The notes beneath the pieces are model-generated. The model was given only the letters and a program-made list of their open reading frames with translations. It did not search any database and was not told the origin of the DNA. A DNA stretch of 64,000 nucleotides, taken from contig OX235277.1 of the NCBI GenBank assembly GCA_944472155.2, forward strand, positions 13,774,804-13,838,803, written 5' to 3'. This DNA is from Trichobilharzia szidati. Lineage: Eukaryota > Platyhelminthes > Trematoda > Strigeidida > Schistosomatidae. Shown piece after piece: positions 36,257 through 47,600 of the stretch (position 1 is the first letter of the stretch; each line of letters opens with the position of its first letter). The translations under genes and the position numbers were made by a program.

Positions 36257-37464
36257 ACTTACAGTTTAATGAATCCGTCAGTTCTATTGGGCATCAGGCT
36301 TTTCACGCAAACATCACTTTGGTTATTTATGAACATATATATTGGTTTGTATTCACTAATAAATTGTGAATACGGTTTCATCGTATTAGAAGAGAGTGTT
36401 TGTGTCAGAATGACAATCTAACAATATTAACTATTTGTTAGCTCATAAAAACTAGAAGCCCATTTAAAATGAAATCAGAAGAGGATGGGTAGTCACACTT
36501 TGATTAAAAAATCTTCAAAACCTAATTAGATAAGCTGAAGCTCTGCACGCATCGTTAGTCCAAATAATGTCGATGATTATGCAGTCAGATTAATAAATAA
36601 TATCAAAATACAAATGCGAAGGTAGTAAGCGACTGATACTACTCACTTTCTCGTCGAATAAATATTTTTGAAAGCGTTTGATGATATTAACTAAGGAGAA
36701 GCAAAGTTACTTCGGTTTTGTTTTGACTCTTGTTATTCTGAACAACAACGCGAAATCATCGACGACAAATGATATGTATTCACCATGTGTTTGTTACTTG
36801 AATAAAAAGATAAATAAGGACTTTCCTCTTTTGCACAGGAAAATATTTTATTTCTCATCATAGTTTGAGTAAATACCTTAGGAAATCCACTCTCCTTCAG
36901 GTATTTATCAATAAAGTGAAATCTCAGCTTGTTGGGCGAATACAGCTTCTTGGTTCCTAAACAAAGTATTCTTACTAACCTTTACTTAAAAATAACGAAA
37001 CAGAAATGGTTGCAGTAATGACATTGTCCAGTCTACGTTCTTTCCTGTGGATTAAATTTTCGGCTGTAAAATTGTCCCTCCTTGTCATCGTGAGATCCAT
37101 GAAATTGAACTCGAAACTTTCACCCCCAAGGTAAATTTATTGTTAACTAAGATGTGGTTAAAATGGTCGGTTAATTAACAAGATTGATCGATGTCATTGT
37201 CAACAGCGGACGTACTATCAGCATATCATAAATGACTGGTTTCTTTATGGACTCGAGAACTTTGTCCGTTTCCGTTGGAGATAACCTGTGAAGATGTCAG
37301 CCAGGACAGGTCCAAGAAGTGGACCAGTCGTGTCCGTTTCAGTTTGGCATAAAGCTGGTAATCAGTTGTGAAATGAATGTTTGTCTTTTTATGCTTATCG
37401 TAGCAAATCTGTTTGTTGACGAATTAGGTAAGTCGTTTCCACCATAGATATATTTATTCTTGCA

Positions 37465-37545
37465 TTTTTATTAAAGCTTGATTCCACATCGTCTTTTTGT
37501 GCAACTATGGAATTTTCAGCATGCGATATCGGCATACTTTTCGGT
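37465..37545 (-). mobile_element. SINE 3' tail fragment, end of unit B
   Basis: Same fragment as at 18,436-18,520, with GCTTGATTCCACA and TATGGAATTTTCAGCATG. Confidence 0.6.
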
Positions 37546-37575
37546 AAACTGGTTACAATGGTATTATTTCATATA

Positions 37576-40500
37576 TCTATATAATCTACTTCACTGACAG
37601 CTTATTTCGAATTGGGCACAAAATTTGAAAGATGCATTCAAGTTATAGGTTGAAGGTTTATTTGAAATTGGATAGTAAACGTCGGTTTACCACTGAGTAT
37701 TGTGGTCTGAATGATCCATAAGGGTTTCATATATAAAGCTGCGCACATCTGATAAAACCTGAGGAAAGTCTAGTTGGAGACAGCATTGTTCGATCATATA
37801 ACTTTTTTTGATTTAAACCATACGAATATTTAGTAATTACATGAAGCACGCAATTCGAATTCAATTAGCTCTCCTGATCTGTTAATTTTTGAGCAGCCTC
37901 GATGGACATAATGTTTTAATTTCTCTCTTTCGGTGAAAGTGTTCTCTTTTCACTTGATTCTTTTTGTGAAATGACACGTATTAATAAATATCTCAGTGAA
38001 AGACTTCATCAAAAATATCGCTGTAACCACCATTTCACGATGCATATTGCCACACACACACAAATATCAAGTATTCAACATTCGCTATCATTTCGGGTAC
38101 TATATTTATACCAACTAACCAGTTTCCAACAATATTATGAATTCCAAATGAAAACAAAACACAAAAGGCAGAAATTTGTATTTTTATAGATCGAAATGTC
38201 AATTACACAACGTAATATGAATCATTTGGAAATTTTGCAGCGTTAAAGATAATAGTGAGTCAGCATTCACGCTAGGGAGTGAGTAGAAAGAAACCTAGCA
38301 AATAGCCACACAAACTTAGTATGAGAATTAGTAGTACATACAGAAACAATGGTTCTGAAATTAAACAAAATTTCCAATATTACAAGTGAATTGTAATACA
38401 TATCAGAGCAGTGACAATGAAGGCCTTAAAATATTTCAATGTTTTATGTATTTATCAATACATATATCAATTTAGGTCAAGTTGAATTTATATCTCATCA
38501 TATATCATTCAGTGGGACACGTTAAGCAAGGTATGAACATTGGGGATTCATTATAACTGACGTTATTAGGAAATCGACATTAAACCACTTGCTCCTCTTC
38601 AAACTACGTTTAGGATAAACTATCACTCGAAAAATAAATATTTCTGCCTCGGTCACTGCTGTGTTTTCACTGTGATCTTGGTCACAGCTATCAACAGGGT
38701 ATACGCCTAAGCAGTCTATTCATAAACAGTAATTTATATCATTGATGTCAGAAAGAAGTAACTACTGCGCCTACTCATTTAAAGGTTGAAATTCTTGTAA
38801 TATAGCACCTCATCACATAGTTTTTCCAGTCAATGGGCATGTGTTGTTGTAAGTCATGTGAAATTTCATTTTCACTTTATTTCGCCACACTGTCTTCTTT
38901 CGATCTGTCTCCAAGTGTTTCACGCGATTTTGTCGCTTCCTGACTCGAGCATACTTCCTTAGCCATTCACAAATGTTTAGTGTAATACACTTTCATTATT
39001 AGATTACACATCACAAGAAATCACTTTTCACGAAACTTGTCGGTACGATATTCTTGACAAAGCACTTATTTTGTAAATACAGTTACTTTGAATTGGTGTG
39101 AGTGACACTCTGTTACTTGCATTTACAGAAGCTGGTGACCCCATGACAGTTAGACTACTTAATATGGAATATGGTTTTTGTAACATGTATGCAATTGAAA
39201 GTAATCAGAAAACTGTGTTTCCACAGTAATTTCACAAAGTGAAAGAAGACCAGCATGACAGTCAACAGTATTCCTTAAGTTTCTCAAATATTGTCACACT
39301 ATTTAAGCTAGTGATCTCCTGGTATAGGTGGCTAGAATCAACCAGGTTTTATCGATGTCTGAAAATAATTTATGGCATTCTTTGCTTAAATTAGCATTAG
39401 GTTCATAGAATTTCACTCATAAAATAAATTAGGCCTTACCTAATTTTTCTGAAATGAAAATGAAGGCTTTCTCGATTAAAACATTAACCCACATAAACCA
39501 TCGTTTATTGCGGAAAAAACTTCTTGTTTCAAATGCCGTTTTTATTCATCAAAATTGTGTCTCCCTCAGAGGAAGTAGATTCACAAGATACTATAACTTT
39601 CATAAGATAAAGAGACAAAACTGAGACACGTAAAGAACGTGTATCAACTCTATTTCTCCACTAAGTTTTGTGTAGGTATATGAACGGTTATGAAAATTGC
39701 CACATAAAAATGGAAAATCGTCATTCCTCAAATCCTGAAACTAGGCATCCTAATCCATATATCTCATGTACGTGTCAACATGAAAATCAAAGATATACAC
39801 CCATTTGTCGCCTTATTGAAGATATCAGACTTAAAATGCAAAGTGATCGAATGCTACTAAAGTTGTACATATTTACTACATATGCTACACTTTTTTAAAT
39901 GTATATTTTTATTCGATGAACAACAAAACTAACTGTTTTAATATTGCTACTCAAAATTCGAGTAAATAACACTTACCGGCATTCGTTTCTGCACAGTTGG
40001 TCAACAAATGCATTTGGAAGGATTTTCGAACACAAGTAAGTCAGTTTAACAATTGATTAGATATACATTACTTTTTAATATACACCGTCTCCAACGATTT
40101 TTCTAATAATCTGTATTGAGTACACAATATGCCGATTCATTTGTGTGTAAAAGAAACATTTTCTCTGAGGTTCAGCGATTATTTAGCTGTACCTCACAAA
40201 ATGGATGCAAATATCCCTTTCCTGACTGGGCACACAAAATTATATTTGCCTAACGATGAAAAACAATGTTTGCATCCGTAATGATATCGTGGTGATAGAT
40301 CAATATGAAATTTAGTAGGTGGGAGATGATTAGCAGAGTGGAATGAATATCTCAACATTTTATGAAAATTAAACACAGGGTGGATTTTAAAGTTGTATAC
40401 GTTTGCATATTAAAAAAGTTCATGTTAACTAGGAATGTATCAGTCTCTTCAAACTATTTATATCTTGAATATTCTAATTTTCCTGATAACTAATTTCAAA

Positions 40501-41640
40501 TGAGTTTTTTCATTTGTTTTAGTTTTTATGGAACGTGCTTCGCGAATCACTGAGGGTTACTTTTGCAAATATCTTTATACCCAAACCTCTTTCAAATTTG
40601 ACCCTTCAGAAGTACTAATCAACCATAATTCGAACACAAGAGTAAATTACAAGGCAAGCTCATAGACCATTCAGCCTCTGTGTCTTGACTGACCGGTCCA
40701 TATATCCTGCCTTCCACCAGTTCGTGACTTTATAGCGACCAACATCTGATGTCAGTGGCTAGTATTTTTCGTTACTCCTGATCTCACTGGATGCGACTTC
40801 TCACTAAAAGTCATGGCATCTTCGTCCTCCAGCCACTCACTAGCCAGTATTCGATTAAATGGCTGGTGGTTACTGGAGAATCACAAATCGGCAGAAATTG
40901 ATTTTAATGGGATACTGAGTCGGGTCCTAGTGTCTGAATAGTCTGTGATTACGCTTTGTACTTAAATAGTCCTGTTTTAGAAATCCAGACAGTGCATGGT
41001 ACCAATGAGTTCCAAAGTGGAAAGAAACATCTATTTGGTAGTCCTTGCTTCTCACACTTGATACGGATCAAATTCCTGCAAGCAAACTCTTGAAAATATA
41101 TATATAGATTTTCAAATTCCAGCTGACATTGATTTTACATTGGTGTTATAACAGACATAACGAAAGTCATTTTCCGGTGAATTTAATTTAAATTGAAAAT
41201 TATTTAAGTTGAATAACAACTTCGGTATGAGTCTACATAATTTCATCCAAAACAACCTACATTACATCCTGAGGTTATTTGCATGTGCGATTGACTCTAA
41301 GTTGTTTATCGACACTTCTCTCGTATTCAGTCAAATTTAGGTTTCAATATGCAAAATTTCAATTACTGCATTCAATTTATAACCTCTAAACATTGATCAA
41401 TGTTCTCACCATCAGAATATCGTAATTCCCTATACGCTAATAATTGTTGTATATTGTAAAAATGTTCATTATTATATTTATTAATTATTTATTTCATTAT
41501 TCATTATTTATTTTCATGATTTGCTATTATCTTTTAGTGTCATTTTCGTATGTTTCAAATCTTTTCAAACCATTGAATCTGAACTTGTGTGAGACATGTT
41601 TATTACCAAAATGTTTTGTGAACTAAGTGAACTTGAAATC
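37576..41640. repeat. Segmental duplication, unit C (5' part)
   Basis: Third copy, collinear with A 1-4,110. Where A has the PLE insertion, C runs on into the divergent MEG locus. C lacks the A-specific SINE at 2,067. Past 41,640 only scattered similarity to A remains, around the MEG exons and promoter. Confidence 0.88.
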
Positions 41641-44600
41641 TATTCTAAAACTACTGATTATATAGCCAGTGAAGGTCGAACCATAATACTCCCCCTTCAC
41701 ATGAACTTGTTTCAGTCTTAAAGCAGAAATTGTTTCTCAAAGCCAATAATTCAAATGCTAAAAAGATTCACAAAGACTTAATCCTACAATATTGTGTTTC
41801 ATGAAATATCTCACCATAGCAAAAACTATGACCTTAAATGTACAGAATCCTTTTCTTCCACATAGAATATATCCATACTATGAATAACCAATAAAAAAAT
41901 CACTTCTTAACTAGTTGAATAAACCTGAATTGAGGAAGGAAATATCTTATTCTTAAACAGAAAATAGGTCATTTGAGACAGTATTTCAACATTTGCATAT
42001 GTCATTTTTTCCGAGGAATTCGATCATTGAAATGATCCACCTCCGTGTAATTTTAAGGGAATTCAGTGAAAGTGTTTAGACCAAGGTATTCGACTTTGTT
42101 ATATAAATTCATTGTTCATTTAGGTTACAAATCGTGATACAATAAAATATTGGATAAGAAGGGTAAGTATCAAGATGAATTCATTCACAGACGCTTAATG
42201 CTTCCTACATTGACGTGAAACTATACATTTGCAAATCATACATCGTGTTCAAGAATAAGTACAAGTGACACTCACTCCCCACTTCATCTACAAATAATTT
42301 TAATTAGCAGCATCATTGTGGATATTCACTGATAACTGAAAAGCAATTTACAGCACGAGAGACGACAGCAAACCTGTTGTGATCATGAAAAGGGGTGTTT
42401 TCTGCTTTATGTTTGGTAGTAAACAACAGGGACTGAATGATTTATTGATAAATGATATCAGAAAAGCCAGAAATGAATATCTCATTTCGCTTTGATATAA
42501 ACTGCAATTAAAGCCTTCATTTATGAAAAATGTATGCAAACTCATTAAGATCACTTCTATATATCAACGTATTAATCGTGTCCTGACCAATTTACAAACT
42601 TCTCAGACGAGATGAATTTCGACAGATGGCCGACTGAAAAATGTGTCAGGAAGAAAACATGTAAGAGGATTGAACTCAAATTTGGTACCGCAGGAAACGA
42701 AGAGGTCATCTTATTCAATATTTCAACATTTGTTTATGTATACTAGTTTTTGGTTCTGAGGAAAAAGATATTCAAATACGTTTCACAAAAATAACTAAAA
42801 ACCACGTTCGCGACTGTAGTAAACACTTTACAGCAATATGAATCCTGATGCCTAGTTACCGTACAAGATTATATAACTAGTATGACCCATGAAAGTGTCA
42901 CTCTGTTTCATGAGTCGCTAGATATATCAATCAGCACCCGAAAGCATCTCATATATCCTCATCCCGTGCAACATTTCACCATAAGTATATCTTAGTTTCC
43001 AAATCACCAACAAAATAAACTACTGTCAACATTTACTCCTGTAATAATTTACTAACTTCATATAGAGTTATTTGAGTAAGTTCATTTTGTCAATCATATG
43101 AAGCTGTAATGTTGCATAATACAGTGAGAAGTACTAATGCAAAAGTCAAAAAGTAAGTGGCTTCAGTGTTCATGTCACTATTCATTTGAAGAGTTTGATG
43201 CCTGCACAGTGTTTTTCTGTGTAACTCAATAGTGATTTGTTTCAGATAAATATTAGTGCAAATGTGTGTACCAAGATATCGAAATGTCTTGCATAGTTTC
43301 CATGTTTATTTCGACTTCTGATCAGGAATCCATAAAGACACTAACATTAAAAAGCAGGTATCTCAGTGTACGTATACACTAGCACTATATGATTCCTATG
43401 CAAGTATTTCTCTACATATTTTGATATAGAAAATTGTGCTTCGTAAAACCAATTAAAAGAATAAGTACAAAGTATACTCACCGATTTCTTCTGCAAATGT
43501 TTTAATTAGCTTTGCAGCACCTATTATTTGCTGATATATGCAACATGAACTAAAATACTGAATGGCATTACAACGATAGCAAGTATACTGAGGTTATGGA
43601 AGGGAATATATCCCGCTTCCTAATTAGAAGTAAGCAGAATATATTTAGACTGACCTTAGATGAAGGGGTTTCAGAAAAACTGAAAATTTGTTCCGCTCAT
43701 CGTGTTGTGATGTGAAACATCTTGGACTTTATGCGAAGAATTACTGTGTCCTTAAGTTTGCGAAATGCTTGTGTTCTCATTAAAAAATATTTTCAAATCA
43801 ATCATCTGGAATATTGCGAAAGTTAAACAGTTCTGATAAGAAATGGTTTCAATAGTGGGTTACTTATTCAAAGAAATATTCCGCAAACGCTTCTGAGAAA
43901 AGTTTCTTGTCAAGTAATTTTGGGTGAAAAGGAGGACTTTCAAGTAACAAGATTCCTCACTACTCGTTAACACGTAAATATAAGTTACTAAGATTTCCAT
44001 TATAAGTACCATCCTGCACTCCAAGCAGAGAAATGCCTCAAATAATGTCTATCCCCTGCCACATTTTGATCAGAACTAAATCACAGTTTCTGAGTCACCA
44101 AAGCGATTTAACTGTTGCATCTAGCCTTCGTCAGAAACAACCTGAGAAATGCATATCGATTTAATTCAGTTAGCTGATTTCGTCAATCGTATTTAGCCAT
44201 TCACTTTGCAAACAGTTGAGGGTTCTCATGTTGTGTAAAGCATTGGGAACTAATGAGGTATTTTTGAAAGGATAAAATTAGCTCTTTATACTGCTATTGT
44301 TTGTTGTACGAATTTGATGCTTTAAAATGGTACCTCCTGGCAGAATTAGCTGTAAATGCATTTTAATGAAAATATTCATGCTAGGATACCCAACTTTGTT
44401 ACTCGTGTCGATTGTAAGTTAAGAGCTCATCGAAATGCATATCTGGATATTACACATAGTGCTTTGAAAAATGTTGTTCATGAATACAATTCAAATTATA
44501 CTTACTTGGCACTATTATTGCAAACATTCACAATTAGACACACAACGACTATTATTGAGTGGTATGTACAACGTAAACCACTTTATAGTTAGAAGTTAGT

Positions 44601-47600
44601 GAAAGATTTGACCAGTGTTGACCAGTCAGGTGTAATTAGCTTTGATGTGAATTTCAGTCAAATTTATGTGATCTACAGTAACATGTGATTGAAAACTAAT
44701 GGAACTTCAGGATTATTAGATGTCAAATTCGATTTTCATGACATCATTACCGTGCGTAACCAGAACGAACTATAAATTGAAAACCACTCTACTTGTAAAT
44801 TAAAATATACTCAGTTGAATTTTTTTGATCAGAAGGTATTTCGATTCGAAAACGTGACATGTTTCATCACTTCAGTAGATATAAGAATATAAATAATAGT
44901 TTTATCAGTAATTTGAAATATTCGAACCGTTTATACTGACGCTGTGTAACTCTGAATTACAGTGAGCGTGATACAACTTTCTCACATACGTTTCAACCAA
45001 AAGCATTGTATTAATACCCCTTAGAATAAATTCGAAGCATCCTCTAAACAGTAAGTATCTTTTATGTACAAAACATTTAATTCACAGAATCAAGCTATTC
45101 CTTCTGTGGGCAGCTCCATCAAAACTAAGATATTCGCCAAATGCTAGTACAAATAAATGAAGACTGGCGATTGGTAAACATTGCGAGTGAAGGTCAAGTT
45201 ACTGACAGAAAATATGTGATGTTCGGCTGCATTTGAAAACAAATGGTCTTAATAGCTGTGAAGCATGCCATGAAGATATACGATGTACTGGATTAACGAA
45301 CATGAAAAGCAGTCTGTGTGACACGCGAAAATTTACCCTGAATATGCAACTGAAGCATATTGTAGTAAACTATGAGATAAGAATAGGCAGTTTAGAAACA
45401 TTCCACAGTGAGGATCAGGTAACTGTCATATAATCTGTGGTATGTTAAGATATGTGTAAAATTTGGGCACTGTGTAAGTAATTCCATATTAGTTTGTTTA
45501 TTAGATGTATCACACAGTTAGTGAAACAGTATTATTTATATAGTTTTTTATAGTTTTCTTTGTCCGCTCCTAGTTGTCGCAGGGGTAGGAGAATTTTGCA
45601 GATATCTGGTACAGGTGTCAAATCATTCCTATTACATCTACTTGCAGTTGATTCGATAAACAAAGCTACCGTTATCAATCTCTCCATTCCCCTGTGATAT
45701 TATATTTTAAAACTGTCATCGTATCCCATCCTATTGTGTGGTTAGGTGTAACTGCATGTAGTGCTAAAGCTGAATTATTCTCTGGATTTCTTATCTTATT
45801 CGGGTCAACTAATCTAGATTTTGTTAGGTTTTATGCTCGGCTAGTTTGACTGCCCCTGTTTTATTTTTTTTTATTTTTTATTTACAGCTTGATTCCACAC
45901 CGTATTTTCAGTACAAGTATGGAATTTTCAGCATGGATATCGGTTGCCCAAATTCAGGCATACCATAGATATTGGGTGTGCGCCGGCAGGGGATCGAACC
46001 CCGGACTATGTGCATGGTCGGCGAGAGTCCTAACCACTGTGCCACCGACGCATTTGACCTGACAATCATTGCAGAGTATTAAATAAACTAAATTGTTTTG
46101 TTTTTTAAGCCTCCACAGGATCTTTCAATCGACAAAGCTTGTTTCTAATTGAGTTTGTGAGTTTAAATGCCACTTTTATTCCTGCCATGTTAAGGATTCT
46201 CCGTTAGTTTTCCGAGGCTCCTCCCTTCTATGGAATTACTACTGATGATTTAGATTCATAATTATAAATTATTTAAATTAATCCCAGCGTGTTAAGAAAA
46301 TCAAAACAAGATTTTTCTGAACGTTTCGCTGTGTAAGCCACAGCTTCTTCAGCAGATTTATCGCTCAAATTATTTCAGGAATTTCGTAACACCTACGGCC
46401 TGGAAACCTATAATCTTATTAAAAATCGGATTAAATTATCAAAATTTCATTCAAACTGGTATAATCACCGTATATTCAATTTAGATTCATAATTGTTGGT
46501 GTCCTCAATAATATTATTATTATCACTATCACCACTATCATTATTTATTTTATTTTTACATTTTCCTACATATTTCCTGATTACCCCTACGACAAATAGG
46601 AGAGGACAAGGAAAACTATAAAACTCAAGTTTCGAGGTCGTGTGATTACAATTGATATGCTTATGAACAACAAATTTTGTTCGAAACGTCATCCAATAAA
46701 CAATACGGTTTCACTGTGTGATACATCTAATAAACAAACGTATTCACATCAAAAGAGATGATCCTGGGACATTTTTTAAAACTTGACAATGACAAATGGA
46801 AAAAATAATCTGAATAGGCAATCCATGTGACACAGAATGATTGACCGTTGTCGTCTCACAATTTGCATCAAATCCAGGAGGTATAAAATAAACTTACACT
46901 TGTCTACATTAAGGGAGGATGAAGAATGTCAGTTTAAGGAATCTGCGAACTGTACATAAAATAATACTAATATCGCACAGTGCTTCCCTGCAACCTCCTC
47001 ACAAGAAGATAACTCGAATTAAAATTAACCTCATACACACGATTCCCAACATTTTTATCTTAAAGTACGGCATAACATTTACTGAAATATCACGTTGAAT
47101 ATGACTACGTTTACTTTTTTACGCACAGTCTGTCATTCCACTTTAAATCAGATTGCTTTGAAATTTTTGAGTGCAAGAAATAGTGGGCAGTATCGAATGT
47201 GCTCGTAATTTACACATTATGAATAAGATTTTCAGCCAGTTACACAATGAGGTATCACTTAATATGCTGCAAAATGCGGCTGATAATCTAATTAGTTTAT
47301 TTTGAACATATTTCAGCAGACTCTTTTCCGTCTGGAAATGATTTAACGGAGGGATTTCCAGTCGTCATCAATAGAACTAAGTTAATCGTTGAGTAACTCA
47401 GACAATACCACCGATTCACAATGAAATCTTGGATTTTTATGACATTCTAGTCAAGATGTTGATCGTCCGAAACGATAATTATCAATCTGCAGAATATTTC
47501 AGAGTACAGTGATTAGAATTCTTTGAACAACTTCCCGTTTCTCCTAGATTCTCAGTCTTTTAACGAACCATTCACACCTAAGCTCTTCATCTCAGCATTA

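Larger units (their letters stand above)
18549..37575. repeat. Segmental duplication, unit B
   Basis: Second head-to-tail copy, about 19.0 kb long. It matches A at both ends (18,549-21,600 and 28,870-37,575). The middle, 21,600-28,870, is unrelated to A and holds inverted duplicates and PLE debris. B also has a 770-base insertion at about 35,487-36,256 and lacks about 120 bases near 21,125 that A and C have. B and C share sites against A in the 20,300-20,900 region. Confidence 0.9.

Noticed and set aside
44356..44592. Plus-strand ORF of 78 codons
   Set aside because: It overlaps the minus-strand micro-exon TGCCAA, has no counterpart in A or D and no recognised domain.
46465..46692. Minus-strand ORF starting Met-Thr-Phe-Arg
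   Set aside because: The start resembles the head of PLE 1, but that part is terminal-repeat sequence and not protein; no RT motif follows.
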